NCBI RefSeq assembly: GCF_009733795.1
Contig: NZ_WNXX01000003.1
Location: 124,001-188,000, forward strand
Direction: 5' to 3'
Length of the DNA stretch: 64,000 nt
DNA from: Actinotalea caeni
GTDB lineage: Bacteria; Actinomycetota; Actinomycetes; Actinomycetales; Beutenbergiaceae
Within the stretch, counting starts at the first letter, position 1. Each line of letters starts with the position of its first letter. Positions 25,927 to 35,791 of the stretch are shown one piece after another. The notes under the pieces were generated by a model, which was not told the origin of the DNA, did not search any database, and was given only the letters and a program-made list of their open reading frames with translations. Made by a program: the position numbers and the translations under genes.

Positions 25927-26964
25927 TCAGGCGGCGCGGGCCAGCGCACCCATGACGCGCCGCCGGGCGCCGTCGAGACGCCGTCCGGTCGAGAGCCTGT
26001 TGAGGGCGCGCGACAGCCGGGCGGTGCGGCGACCGGCCGCGAGACGGGCGCGGTCGAAGGCGCGCAGCCCTTCCGGGACGGACCGCGCGTGGCGGAGCGC
26101 GTCCGCGAGCGCGACCGCGTCGATCAGGGCCTCGCAGGCACCGCGACCGGCGTTGGGAGCCATCGCGTGCGCCGCGTCGCCGATGACGGCGGCGTTGCCG
26201 CGCACCATCGAGCTCAGCGGCGCGGCGTCGTAGAGCGTGCGACGGTCGACGCCGCCCTCCCGCGCGACCGCGCGCACGACCTCGGCGACGCCGTCGTGCC
26301 AGTCGCCGAACAGGTCGTGCAAGGTCTCGACATCGGAGGTGGCTCCCGCGCGCTCGGCGAGCAGGTCCTCGCGCACGCACGCGAACCAGTTGGTGGTGCG
26401 CGCATCCTGCGGCGTGATCCCGAACAGCCGCCCGCGGCCCCAGGTCTCGGTGACGGCGTCGACACCGCCGGGCACGACGCCGCGGAAGGCGACCGTGCCG
26501 AGCGGCCGCGGGACGTTCGGACCTCCGGTGACGCGCTCGCGCACACGGCTGCGCAGGCCGTCGGCCCCGACGACCAGGTCCGCCTGCGGCAGGTCGGCGA
26601 GGTCGTCCACACGGCTCCCCCACTCGACGACGTCCTCCAGCGCGTCGCGGTAGAGCAGCTCGTGGAGGGCGGGCCGCGACACGAGGTGCGCAGGCTCGTC
26701 GGGCACCACGCGGCCGAACGGGGTGCCGTCGGGCCGCAGGAACGTCGCCCCGTGCTGGCGCACACCGCGCTCGCGCACGAGGTCCGCGACACCCAGCCGC
26801 GCCAGGGCTGCCATCGCCTCCGGCCACATGCCGAGCGCCGTGCCGGTCCTCGGCAGCCCCGGCTCACGCTCCAGGAGGCGCACTCGCCACCCGTCCTGGC
26901 GCAGCGCCCGCCCCACGGCGAGCCCACCGATCCCTGCTCCGACGACGACCGCTTCTCCTCGCAT
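25927..26964 (-). CDS. FAD-dependent monooxygenase (PHBH/UbiH type)
   Basis: The 345-residue flavoprotein has the three motifs of group A monooxygenases: GAGIGGLAVG at the N-terminus for ADP binding, VVGADGLRSRVRE (about 132-144) for FAD and NAD(P)H, and GDAAHAMAPNAGRGACEAL (about 261-279) for the ribityl chain. Such enzymes hydroxylate aromatic or polyketide-like substrates. The substrate here is unknown. It is followed by a TetR gene. Its upstream region has an AT-richer ACTA-N6-TAGT repeat (about 26,978-26,993) that could be a TetR site. Alternative roles such as antibiotic inactivation (rifampicin- or tetracycline-type) cannot be excluded, since these families are related. Confidence 0.82.
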   Translation of the reverse strand: MRGEAVVVGAGIGGLAVGRALRQDGWRVRLLEREPGLPRTGTALGMWPEAMAALARLGVADLVRERGVRQHGATFLRPDGTPFGRVVPDEPAHLVSRPALHELLYRDALEDVVEWGSRVDDLADLPQADLVVGADGLRSRVRERVTGGPNVPRPLGTVAFRGVVPGGVDAVTETWGRGRLFGITPQDARTTNWFACVREDLLAERAGATSDVETLHDLFGDWHDGVAEVVRAVAREGGVDRRTLYDAAPLSSMVRGNAAVIGDAAHAMAPNAGRGACEALIDAVALADALRHARSVPEGLRAFDRARLAAGRRTARLSRALNRLSTGRRLDGARRRVMGALARAA

Positions 26965-27059
26965 GCCGCCATGATAACTATGTTTCTAGTGGCTGTCGAC
27001 TATCGAACCAGTGGCGCTGTCGAGGCACGGCAGGAGGTGCCCGCCACGACGACCGGCGG

Positions 27060-27755
27060 TCACCAGCGCTCGACCGACGCGGCGACCGTGCGCCAGTCGG
27101 ACGCGGGCGGTGCCGCGACCACGCGCCGCCGGGCGGCACGCCGCAGGTCCGTCAGCCACGGGTCGTCCAGCTCGGTCCCGACCAGCTCCTCGACCGCGGC
27201 CGCGACCAGCGGGCCGTCGACCGCCGCGCCACCCTCGCGCAGCACGCCCGGCTCGGCGTGCAGGACGAGCAGCAGCATCCCCGGGACCGGCTCGGCGCCC
27301 GCGCGGATCGGGGCCTGCACGTACGGGAGGTCGAGCACCCGCGCGCCGCGGCGCGCGTAGAACCGCACCCGCGCCGCCGGGTCGCCGTGCTGCGCCGACC
27401 CGGCGTGCCGGTCCGGCCGCTCGACCTCGGCCAGCAGCAACCGCGTGCCGTCGCCACGCGCCTCCTCGAGGACGCTGTCGAGCAGCCGTGACCCCACGCC
27501 GGTCCCCCGCTGGTCGGGGGCCACCGCCAGGTAGCTGAGCAGCCGGGCACCGGGGACCAGCTCCTCGGTCACCGCCGCGCCCACCGGTCTGCCGTCGGCG
27601 ACCGCGGAGACGACGTGCGCGCGCCCGCGCGCCACGCCGTCCAGCAACCAGGAGAGGCCGACGAGCTCCGAGGCCGGGAAGCTCGGGACGAGGAGACCGT
27701 CGTAGATCCGCCGCAGCTCGGCGTCGTCCACGACCTGACGCAACCCGGCGGTCAC
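27060..27755 (-). CDS. GNAT family N-acetyltransferase
   Basis: The 231-residue protein contains a GNAT fold in its first 165 residues. The acetyl-CoA loop is DQRGTGVGSRLLDSVLEEA (motif A, R/Q-x-x-G-x-G), and RVRFYARRGARVL is the motif B strand. About 65 further residues form a tail without known domain. The substrate is unknown. The GTG start (27753-27755) overlaps the stop of the upstream gene as GTGA, so the two are translated in a coupled way, and a functional link with the large membrane protein upstream is plausible. Confidence 0.78.
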   Translation of the reverse strand: MTAGLRQVVDDAELRRIYDGLLVPSFPASELVGLSWLLDGVARGRAHVVSAVADGRPVGAAVTEELVPGARLLSYLAVAPDQRGTGVGSRLLDSVLEEARGDGTRLLLAEVERPDRHAGSAQHGDPAARVRFYARRGARVLDLPYVQAPIRAGAEPVPGMLLLVLHAEPGVLREGGAAVDGPLVAAAVEELVGTELDDPWLTDLRRAARRRVVAAPPASDWRTVAASVERW

Positions 27756-30007
27756 CCGGACCCGCCGCCCTCTGCCCCACGTCCCGACCGCCGCCGCTCG
27801 CGACGCCCGACCTCGCTGCGGTAGCTGACGACGCCGACCGCGGCCGCGACCACCAGCACCAGCGCGACCAGCGAGGCCGACCCCCACCCGGTGACGGCGA
27901 ACCCGTCCTGCACCATCGCGAGCACGCCGGAGATCCCGATCCCCGCCAGCACCGCGAGCAGCGTGTTGACGAGCAGGCGGTTGCGCTTCTCCAACCGCTC
28001 CTCCTTGCGCCGCGACCAGCTCTCGATGAGGTCGGTCACGCGGTCGGTGAGGGCCTGTCCCGCGTTGTCGGTGAACTCCGCGCGCTGCTGCCAGACGGCG
28101 CTGAGCGCGAGCAGGTCGGTGACCGTGCGTCGCATCACCGGCGACGTCACGAGCGCCGGAGCAGCGATGAAGAGCAGGTTGACGCGCGCCGACGTCAGGA
28201 ACTGCCGCAGGCGCAGCTGTCGCTGCTGGAGGTCGGACAGGATGCCCTGGAGCGCCTCGAGGTCCGGGTCGTCGTCCGCCGCGTCGAGCCGTTGCAGGTG
28301 CGGGCGCAGCCCGAGGTAGAAGTCGCTCAGCTCGTCCTGCCAGGCGGCGAACATGCCCTCGAGGCTGACGACGAACTCCACCGCCTGGGCGACGGTCGCG
28401 ACCATGTAGTCCGCCGAGGCGAACGAGGCCAGCAGCGTGTGGTTCTCGGTGACCAGCACGACGTCGTCCGTGAGGCCCTCGCAGTGCAGCAGCGTCCCGC
28501 TCGGGGCGTGGTAGCGCGCCCACGGAGCGACCGAGCCCAGACCGGCCGGCAGCGGGTGGCACAGCGGTTGTGCACCGAACAGGCCGGGGAGCTCGCGGGC
28601 GTTCTCGACCGGTCGGGCGAGCTCGGGCCTGCCACCCGGCAGCGCCGAGGCCCGCCGGACCGTCGTGACCACGTGGAACATGCCGGGACGCCAGCTGAGC
28701 TCGACCCGCCCCACCTCGGTCGTCGCGAGGCGCGCCGCGAGGTCCTCGAGCACGTCCTTGGCGAAGGCCGTCAGCCGCGGCCACCCGTCGGGCGGCCCGC
28801 CCCCGTCGACGTAGCGCAGCGGGCGACCGAGCTCGCCCAGGTGCCCGTGCTCGGGTGCGGCCGACCAGACGCGGGCCGCGACGTCGTGCGGCAGTGCGGA
28901 GGCGAGCGGGATCTCGACGCGCAGGCAGTGGTTGCCGAGCTGCGAGATCAGGAGCGTCACGCGCGCCGCCGTCGCCTGCTCTCCGAGATCGGGCAGCTGC
29001 AGCTCGGGCAGGTCGAGCTGCGTCCCGTCGTAGCGTCGCTGCAGCGGGTCGTCGCCGCGCCAGCAGTCGTCGACGAGAAGCAGGCTGGTGGGTCGGTTGT
29101 CGAGCGTGCGGCCGCCGAGGCTCCACCCGGCGGCGTGCGCCTTGACCGCCTGGACGATCGCGGTCTGCTCGGCGTGGCGCAACCCGAACGGGAACACGCA
29201 GACGATCGCCCCCTCGTCGACCCGCAGCCACTCCCGGTCGGTCGACGCCAGCAGCTCCTGCGCAGCTGCCCGGTGGGCACGGATCTCGCTGGCGGACGCG
29301 TGGTCGTCGACCTCGGTGACGAAGAACCTCTCGGTCGCGAGGAGCTCCGCCAGGACGCCGTCGTGCTCGGCGGCCAGGACCCCGGTGCGTCCCGTCGCCA
29401 GCCCGACGGACGCCGCGAGCTCGACCGCGGCGGCGTAGCGACGTCGGGCCTCGATCAGGCTCGCGAGGTGTGCCGCCACCTCCGACTCCTCGAGCGCGGC
29501 GGCGTCGACGGCGAGCCCGGACAGGACGTCGGCGAGGCCGCGTGCGTGCGCCACGACCACCTCGAGGTCACCGGTGCTGCACGCCGACTCGAGACCGAGC
29601 TCGCCCCGCAGGGCGAGCATCACACCCACCGCGAGGCGCTCCTCGTCCCCGAGGGCGGTGACGGTCCTCGACCACGTCCGCTCCGCCACCGCCAGCAGGT
29701 GGAGCAGAGGGCCGTGGTCCCACGTCAGGTCCCAGGCGGCCTCGCACACGAGACGCACGTAGAGCGCGAGCGGTGCAGCCGCGTCCGTCCCCGCCGCCAC
29801 CCCGACTGCCCGCTCCACGACGGCGGCGGAGGTCTCGGTCCCGCCGTCGGTCCGCGAGCTCCACCAGACGCCTTCGATCAGCTCGCGCAGCACGAGCCGG
29901 GTCGGCCGGTCGAGGCCGCGCTGCGCGAGCAGCTCGTCGAGCGCGCGACCGACGAGATCGACGCGCTCCTCGCGCAGCGGCGTGAGCCAGTCGGTGGTGA
30001 GCGGCAC
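27752..30007 (-). CDS. Large hypothetical protein with two C-terminal membrane helices
   Basis: I do not recognise this 751-residue protein. Residues 1-540 are soluble and alternate alpha and beta segments; one stretch reads VCVFPFGLRHAEQTAIVQAV. From about 540 the chain is mainly helical with heptad-like repeats (LQGILSDLQQRQLRLRQFL). Two hydrophobic helices follow at about 678-697 (LLVNTLLAVLAGIGISGVLA) and 707-727, then a basic tail. A long soluble part, a coiled coil and a C-terminal helix pair resemble the layout of CorA-type channels, but the GMN motif is absent, so this is only topological likeness. The gene overlaps a GNAT gene by 4 bp. Confidence 0.65.
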   Translation of the reverse strand: MPLTTDWLTPLREERVDLVGRALDELLAQRGLDRPTRLVLRELIEGVWWSSRTDGGTETSAAVVERAVGVAAGTDAAAPLALYVRLVCEAAWDLTWDHGPLLHLLAVAERTWSRTVTALGDEERLAVGVMLALRGELGLESACSTGDLEVVVAHARGLADVLSGLAVDAAALEESEVAAHLASLIEARRRYAAAVELAASVGLATGRTGVLAAEHDGVLAELLATERFFVTEVDDHASASEIRAHRAAAQELLASTDREWLRVDEGAIVCVFPFGLRHAEQTAIVQAVKAHAAGWSLGGRTLDNRPTSLLLVDDCWRGDDPLQRRYDGTQLDLPELQLPDLGEQATAARVTLLISQLGNHCLRVEIPLASALPHDVAARVWSAAPEHGHLGELGRPLRYVDGGGPPDGWPRLTAFAKDVLEDLAARLATTEVGRVELSWRPGMFHVVTTVRRASALPGGRPELARPVENARELPGLFGAQPLCHPLPAGLGSVAPWARYHAPSGTLLHCEGLTDDVVLVTENHTLLASFASADYMVATVAQAVEFVVSLEGMFAAWQDELSDFYLGLRPHLQRLDAADDDPDLEALQGILSDLQQRQLRLRQFLTSARVNLLFIAAPALVTSPVMRRTVTDLLALSAVWQQRAEFTDNAGQALTDRVTDLIESWSRRKEERLEKRNRLLVNTLLAVLAGIGISGVLAMVQDGFAVTGWGSASLVALVLVVAAAVGVVSYRSEVGRRERRRSGRGAEGGGSG

Positions 30008-30138
30008 GGCCGACCTCCTCGCGCCCTGTCCGCGTCGGTGCGGTGCCGGGCAGGGACATCATCGCGCAGCGACGGCTCGGGCGCGGGCGGATGAGGAGCG
30101 GGACGGAGGCGCACCACCGGCCTCGCGGCCGGTCGGGC

Positions 30139-30621
30139 TCAGACGCGCTCCGCCGCCGCCGTGAAACACCCCGCCACCGGGTGGTGCAGGTGCACCCGGC
30201 GCACCCGAGGGTCGGCGAGCACGCGCTCGACGTGCGCCGCCAGGTCCTCCTCGGCACCGACGACCCGGTTGAGGTCGTAGACCTGGGTGCGCGTGCGCCC
30301 GGCGTCGTCGCCGTAGGCGCGCAGCACGCGGGGTCGGCCCGCCAGCCCTACCGGGAACCCGCCGTCGTGCCCCGGGCAGCCGTCGAGGTCGGCGTGCACG
30401 ACGACCGGCCCGCTCTCACGGAACGGGCCGTGCCACGGGAAGGCCGAGAAGCCGATGATCGCGAGGGTGTCGCCCGGGCGCGAGTGGGCGAGGCAGCACC
30501 GCAGCCACCACCCGCCCTCGGCATCGACGAACGGGTCGACGGCGTTGCCGAGGTCGTCGACGCCGTCGCGCAGGACGACGCTCAGGTGAGGACGGGAGAC
30601 TCCGGACCAACGTGTGCTCAT
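30139..30621 (-). CDS. DUF1203 family protein
   Basis: The 160-residue cytoplasmic protein has the DUF1203 pattern: WWLRCCLAHSRPGDTLAIIG with two cysteines, PWHGPFRESGPVVVHADLDG, then RVLRAYGDD and a C-terminal VHLHHPVAGCFTAAAE. The family has no established role. The start is ATG 30619-30621. It lies 42 bp after a membrane protein gene on the same strand and 131 bp before the large hypothetical gene. Confidence 0.75.
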   Translation of the reverse strand: MSTRWSGVSRPHLSVVLRDGVDDLGNAVDPFVDAEGGWWLRCCLAHSRPGDTLAIIGFSAFPWHGPFRESGPVVVHADLDGCPGHDGGFPVGLAGRPRVLRAYGDDAGRTRTQVYDLNRVVGAEEDLAAHVERVLADPRVRRVHLHHPVAGCFTAAAERV

Positions 30622-30663
30622 GCCCCGCAGACGCGGGCGGCGGCACGGGTGTGAGGTCAGGCG

Positions 30664-31293
30664 TCAGAACCAGCCGGCGAGCCTCGCGCCGGCCACGGCC
30701 GGGACCAGCACCCAGCCGACGAGACCGCCCCACGTGACGACCTGGGCCAGCAGCCAGGTGGTGCCGACCTCCGGCGGCACGAACCAGCGGGCGCGCTCGA
30801 ACGAGCCCACGTGCTCGGTGACGTCGAGACGCCGCAGCAGCCGCCACAGCGCGCGGGCGCGGGAGGCGGCGCGCAGCCCGCCCTCCCGGGCGGTGACCTC
30901 CGACAGGTCGGCGAGCGCCGCCGTCGTCACCGCCTGGAGGTCGACGAGGCCGAGCAGCTCGTCGGCGAGCGCGTCGGCGTCGCGGCTCGCTCGCCACGTG
31001 CTGCGCACGCGCAGCGCGAGCAGCACCGTGGCGACCAGGCCGACGACGGCCACCGCCAGCACGAGCCACCGCACGACGGTGCTCCCGCCGGCGAGCGCCG
31101 TGGCCGCCAGCACCGCGACCACGAGGAACGCGACCGCCGCTCCCGCCGCCACGAGCGTGGCCGGCACCGCCAGCGCGGTCGTGGCGGTGCGCAGCCCGGC
31201 CGCCACCGTGCGTGCCTCGGGGCGCCACCTGCGCAGCGCACCGGGCTGGTCCTCGCCGTCGTCGATCGTCTCGGAGCTGTGCGTCACGGCCAC
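30664..31293 (-). CDS. Hypothetical membrane protein
   Basis: The 209-residue product has two adjacent hydrophobic helices at about 42-68 and 72-95, a soluble helical section of about 80 residues, and a third hydrophobic segment at the C-terminus (LLAQVVTWGGLVGWVLVPAV). I find no domain I can name. The GTG start at 31291-31293 is uncertain because no good ribosome binding site is present. It is divergent from a DUF4870 gene across 157 bp. Confidence 0.6.
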   Translation of the reverse strand: MAVTHSSETIDDGEDQPGALRRWRPEARTVAAGLRTATTALAVPATLVAAGAAVAFLVVAVLAATALAGGSTVVRWLVLAVAVVGLVATVLLALRVRSTWRASRDADALADELLGLVDLQAVTTAALADLSEVTAREGGLRAASRARALWRLLRRLDVTEHVGSFERARWFVPPEVGTTWLLAQVVTWGGLVGWVLVPAVAGARLAGWF

Positions 31294-31450
31294 ATCATCG
31301 CTGCTCGACGGCGACCGGGTGACCTCGGTGGGGAGTTCTCACCGGGGGCTGCCCGCCCCCGGCCAGCCCGCTCGACAACGCGTGCCCACGACCGCGAGAC
31401 TGGCGGCATCCGGCAGCCGCCGGGCACCACGCACGACAGAGGACGCCCAC

Positions 31451-31891
31451 GTGACGTACCCACCGAACGAATCCCAGCCCGAGTGGGGGACCCCCCAGGA
31501 GCCGAGCGGGCAGCGACGCGTCGACCCGAGCGCGGGCGGCGACGACCGCGCGCTCGCCGTGGTGGCGCACCTCTCCCCCGTCATCGCCGCGATCGTCAGC
31601 GCCGGCTGGCTCAGCTTCGTCGGCCCGCTGGTCATCTGGTTCATCTACAAGGACCGCAACGCGCTCGTGCGCAACGCCGCGGCCAGCTCCTTCAACTTCC
31701 ACATCACGATCTGGATCGCCTGGATGCTGGCGTGGGTCTTCTTCATCACGCTCATCGGCATCCCGATCGCGATCCTGCTGTGGGTCGTGCCCGCGATCGC
31801 CCAGGTCGTGCTCTCGATCATCGGGGCTCTGCGAGCGTGGAACGGCGAGATCTACAGCTACCCCTTCCAGATCCCGATCCTGCGGACCTGA
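31451..31891 (+). CDS. DUF4870 domain membrane protein
   Basis: The 146-residue protein has a polar proline-rich start and then the DUF4870 (Tic20-like) domain: ALAVVAHLSPVIAAIVSAGW, a cytoplasmic loop IYKDRNALVRNAAASSFNF and two further hydrophobic helices, ending YPFQIPILR. The family is widespread and its role unknown. The GTG at 31451 gives the start right before MTYPPNE; GAGGAC lies nine bases before. It is monocistronic, followed by a hairpin at 31942. Confidence 0.8.
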   Translation: MTYPPNESQPEWGTPQEPSGQRRVDPSAGGDDRALAVVAHLSPVIAAIVSAGWLSFVGPLVIWFIYKDRNALVRNAAASSFNFHITIWIAWMLAWVFFITLIGIPIAILLWVVPAIAQVVLSIIGALRAWNGEIYSYPFQIPILRT

Positions 31892-31941
31892 CGCCCCGCA
31901 CGACCTGCTCGCAGCCGCGAGCTCGCACCGTCCGGCCGAGG

Positions 31942-31961
31942 TCGCACCGTGCGCGGTGCGA
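31942..31961 (+). terminator. Hairpin after the DUF4870 gene
   Basis: TCGCACCG and CGGTGCGA form a perfect 8-bp stem with a 4-nt loop, 50 bp after the stop codon. It lacks a T-run. It may end transcription of the DUF4870 gene. Confidence 0.4.
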
Positions 31962-32036
31962 ATCGGGCGGGAGGGTGCGAACTCGGCGCACGACGCCCGT
32001 GGGAAGGGATCTCGCCGCCCGCCTCCTCCGGCGGGC

Positions 32037-32079
32037 GCACGACGAGGGCCCGGGTGCATCGCACCCGGGCCCGTCGTGC
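32037..32079 (-). terminator. Strong hairpin downstream of ilvC
   Basis: A 19-bp stem with a 2-nt bulge (GCACGACG and GGCCCGGGTGC with their complements) closes on a 3-nt loop, 12 bp after the ilvC stop. It sits between convergent genes and can serve ilvC, and perhaps the DUF4870 gene from the other side. Confidence 0.65.
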
Positions 32080-32090
32080 TCCCACCTCCG

Positions 32091-33122
<1,032 letters not shown>

Positions 33123-33169
33123 TCAATCTCCTTCGTGCTTGCGGTTGCTTGCGGTGGTGCGGTCTGGGG

Positions 33170-33694
33170 TCAGGCGGAGCGGGAGATCCGCTCCAGGGCC
33201 CGGTCGGTCATGGAGCGGCTGCCGCGCGCGATGGCGACGGCACCGGACTGCACGATCTCGCGGATCCCGTAGGGCTGCAGCGCGGTGAGCAGGGCCTGCA
33301 GCTTGTCCTCGCCGCCGGTCGCCTCGATCGTCACGGCCTCCGGCGACACGTCGACGACGTGCGCGCGGAACAGCTCGACGACCTGCAGCACCGCGGTGCG
33401 GGAGGCGTCGTCGGCCTTGACCTTGACCAGCAGCAGCTCGCGCTGCACCGAGGCGGACGGCGTCAGCTCGACGATCTTGATGACGTTGACCAGCTTGTTG
33501 AGCTGCTTCGTCACCTGCTCGAGCGGGTTGGTGTCGACGTCGACCACCACGGTGATCCGGGAGATCTCCGGGTGCTCGGTCGGGCCGACGGCGAGCGAGT
33601 GGATGTTGAACGCGCGGCGCGCGAACAGCGCGGCGACCCGGGTGAGGACACCCGGCTTGTTCTCGACCAGCACCGAGAGTGTGTGTCGGCTCAT
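33170..33694 (-). CDS. ilvN: Acetolactate synthase small (regulatory) subunit
   Basis: The 174-residue protein starts with an ACT domain (LSVLVENKPGVLTRVAALFA, then FNIHSLAVGPTEHPEISR), which binds valine for feedback inhibition, and has the C-terminal ALS_ss_C domain (LLLVKVKADD). It activates and regulates the IlvB catalytic subunit. The ATG at 33692-33694 is two bases after the ilvB stop, so translation is probably coupled. Confidence 0.95.
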   Translation of the reverse strand: MSRHTLSVLVENKPGVLTRVAALFARRAFNIHSLAVGPTEHPEISRITVVVDVDTNPLEQVTKQLNKLVNVIKIVELTPSASVQRELLLVKVKADDASRTAVLQVVELFRAHVVDVSPEAVTIEATGGEDKLQALLTALQPYGIREIVQSGAVAIARGSRSMTDRALERISRSA

Positions 33695-33696
33695 GC

Positions 33697-35538
33697 TCAC
33701 TCGTCCCGCTCGAAGTCCGGGGTGATGTCCCGGGCGTACTTGATCTCGTCGTTGGACACACCGGCGGCGACCATCGGCCACACCATCGCGTCCCGGCTCA
33801 CGACGAAGTCGATGACGACCGGGCGGTCGTCGATCTCCTGCGCCTTCTTGATCGTCGCGTCGACGTCCTTCGCGGACTCGCACCGCAGCCCCACGCAGCC
33901 GTAGGCCTCCGCCAGCCTGACGAAGTCCGGGATCCGCGCGGTCTGGTGACCGGTGTTGAGGTCGGTGTTGGAGTAGCGCTCGCCGTAGAACAGCGTCTGC
34001 CACTGGCGCACCATGCCCAGCGAGGAGTTGTTGATGAGGGCGGTCTTGATCGGGATGCCCTCGAGCGCGCAGGTCGCGAGCTCCTGGTTGGTCATCTGGA
34101 AGCAGCCGTCGCCGTCGATCGCCCAGACCTCGCGGTCGGGCTCGGCGACCTTGGCGCCCATCGCCGCCGGGATCGCGTACCCCATCGTGCCGAGGCCGCC
34201 CGAGTTCAGCCAGGTGCGCGGCCGCTCGTAGCGGATGAACTGCGCCGCCCACATCTGGTGCTGCCCCACCCCGGCCGCGTAGATCGCGTCCGGGCCGGCC
34301 AGCTCGCCGAGCCGCGAGATCACGTGCTGCGGGGCCAGCAGGCCGTCGGCGGTGGGCGTCCAGCCGAGCGGGTAGCGCTCGCGCAGGTCGTCCAGCTGCG
34401 TCCACCAGCCCTGCAGGTCCGGCGTCCCGTGCTGGGTGTGCTCACGCTTGAGCTCGCCGGCCAGGTCGCGCAGCACCTCGCGCAGGTCGCCCACGATCGG
34501 CACGTCGGCGAGGCGGTTCTTGCCGATCTCGGCGGGGTCGATGTCGGCGTGCACGATCGTCGCGTTCGGCGCGAACGAGTCCAGCCGTCCGGTCACGCGG
34601 TCGTCGAACCGCGCACCGAGCGCCACGATGAGGTCGGCCTTCTGGAGGGCCGCGACCGCGGCCACGCTGCCGTGCATGCCGGGCATGCCCAGGTGCTGCG
34701 GGTGGCTGTCGGGCAGCGCACCGCGTGCCATCAGGGTCGTGACGACCGGCGAGCCGGACAGGTCGACCAGCGCGCGCAGCTCGGCTGCGGCGTTGGCGCG
34801 GATCGCGCCGCCGCCGACGAGCAGGACGGGCTTGCGCGACGTCGCCAGCAGCCGGGCCGCCTCCCGCACCTGCTTGACGTGCGGCTTGGTGATCGGCCGG
34901 TAGCCGGGGATGTCGGGCTCGGCAGGCCACGTGAACCGGGTCTCGGCCTGCATGGCGCTCTTGGCGATGTCCACGAGCACGGGCCCCGGGCGACCGGTGG
35001 AGGCGATGTGGAACGCCTCGGCGATGCGCGCGGGGATCTCGTCGGCGTCGGTGACGAGGAAGCTGTGCTTGGTGATCGGCATCGTGATGCCGACGATGTC
35101 CGCCTCCTGGAAGGCGTCGGTCCCGATCATCGACTGCGAGACCTGGCCGGTGATCGCGACCACCGGCACGGAGTCCATGTGCGCGTCGGCCAGCGGCGTG
35201 ACCAGGTTGGTGGCACCCGGGCCCGACGTCGCCATGCAGACGCCGACCCGGCCCGACGCCGCGGCGTAGCCGGTGGCGGCGTGACCGGCGCCCTGCTCGT
35301 GCCGCACGAGGATGTGCCGCATCGAGGAGTCGAAGAGCGGGTCGTAGACCGGGAGGATCGCGCCGCCGGGGATGCCGAAGATGACGTCGGTGCCGACCGC
35401 CTCGAGGGCGCGTACGACCGACGCCGCGCCCGACATGGGCTCGCCGGCCGTGGCCGGCTCTCTGGTCGCGGCGACGGGCCGCGTCTGCGCCGGCGGCGTG
35501 GGCCGCGGCGGCGCCGGGTGCGGGACCGGGGTCGTCAT
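33697..35538 (-). CDS. ilvB: Acetolactate synthase large (catalytic) subunit
   Basis: The 613-residue ThDP enzyme joins two pyruvates, or pyruvate and 2-oxobutyrate. The catalytic glutamate is in [15 protein letters not shown], and the ThDP-Mg motif is [15 protein letters not shown] followed by [12 protein letters not shown]. The first 38 residues are proline-rich and outside the conserved fold. I keep the ATG at 35536-35538 because AGGAGGAG lies just upstream. A promoter, a leader peptide and an attenuator precede the gene, so expression of ilvBNC should follow branched-chain aminoacyl-tRNA charging. Confidence 0.95.
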   Translation of the reverse strand: MTTPVPHPAPPRPTPPAQTRPVAATREPATAGEPMSGAASVVRALEAVGTDVIFGIPGGAILPVYDPLFDSSMRHILVRHEQGAGHAATGYAAASGRVGVCMATSGPGATNLVTPLADAHMDSVPVVAITGQVSQSMIGTDAFQEADIVGITMPITKHSFLVTDADEIPARIAEAFHIASTGRPGPVLVDIAKSAMQAETRFTWPAEPDIPGYRPITKPHVKQVREAARLLATSRKPVLLVGGGAIRANAAAELRALVDLSGSPVVTTLMARGALPDSHPQHLGMPGMHGSVAAVAALQKADLIVALGARFDDRVTGRLDSFAPNATIVHADIDPAEIGKNRLADVPIVGDLREVLRDLAGELKREHTQHGTPDLQGWWTQLDDLRERYPLGWTPTADGLLAPQHVISRLGELAGPDAIYAAGVGQHQMWAAQFIRYERPRTWLNSGGLGTMGYAIPAAMGAKVAEPDREVWAIDGDGCFQMTNQELATCALEGIPIKTALINNSSLGMVRQWQTLFYGERYSNTDLNTGHQTARIPDFVRLAEAYGCVGLRCESAKDVDATIKKAQEIDDRPVVIDFVVSRDAMVWPMVAAGVSNDEIKYARDITPDFERDE

Positions 35539-35587
35539 CGCTCCTCCTCCTGGGCCCGAGCGGTGCTCGAGACGTTGTCGGACATGG

Positions 35588-35621
35588 AAAACCCCTCGGC
35601 CCGGGGTGGGCGATCGAGGGG
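35588..35621 (-). terminator. Attenuator hairpin in the ilvB leader
   Basis: CCCCTCG (35615-35621 on the minus strand) pairs with CGAGGGG (35592-35598), followed by TTTT at 35588-35591. It lies 26 bp after the leader peptide stop and 50 bp before the ilvB ATG. The loop contains C/G-rich segments that may form the competing antiterminator. Confidence 0.75.
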
Positions 35622-35646
35622 CGCGCGCTCAGCGAGGGGACGTCGG

Positions 35647-35712
35647 TCAGACCGTCGCGCTGGCGCGCTCGGTAAGTACGACGACGATCAGGGTGCTGTG
35701 CACGATCGTCAC
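35647..35712 (-). CDS. ilvB leader peptide
   Basis: The frame from GTG 35710-35712 encodes (M)TIVHSTLIVVVLTERASATV, with Leu-Ile-Val-Val-Val-Leu codons in a row, then TGA. This is the expected stalling tract for branched-chain attenuation. A promoter with -10 TACAGT overlaps this first GTG, and the predicted transcript start falls on the next in-frame GTG (35701-35703). So the real peptide may start there as a leaderless 18-residue product, (M)HSTLIVVVLTERASATV. Confidence 0.75.
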   Translation of the reverse strand: MTIVHSTLIVVVLTERASATV

Positions 35713-35739
35713 TGTAGACCTGCCGCGCGCTCGCGCCAA
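35711..35739 (-). promoter_or_regulatory. Promoter of the ilvBNC operon
   Basis: TTGGCG (35734-35739) and TACAGT (35711-35716) on the minus strand are 17 bp apart. The start predicted seven bases after the -10 box coincides with the GTG that opens the branched-chain leader peptide, which supports a leaderless leader. Confidence 0.55.
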
Positions 35740-35791
35740 CTTCCCGACCTGCGCGTCTCGCATCGTGGATCACCGTCCCGGATAGCGGACG

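Noticed and set aside
27752-30007. CorA magnesium channel
   Set aside because: The C-terminal layout is similar, but the GMN motif after the first helix is missing and the N-terminal region is unlike CorA.
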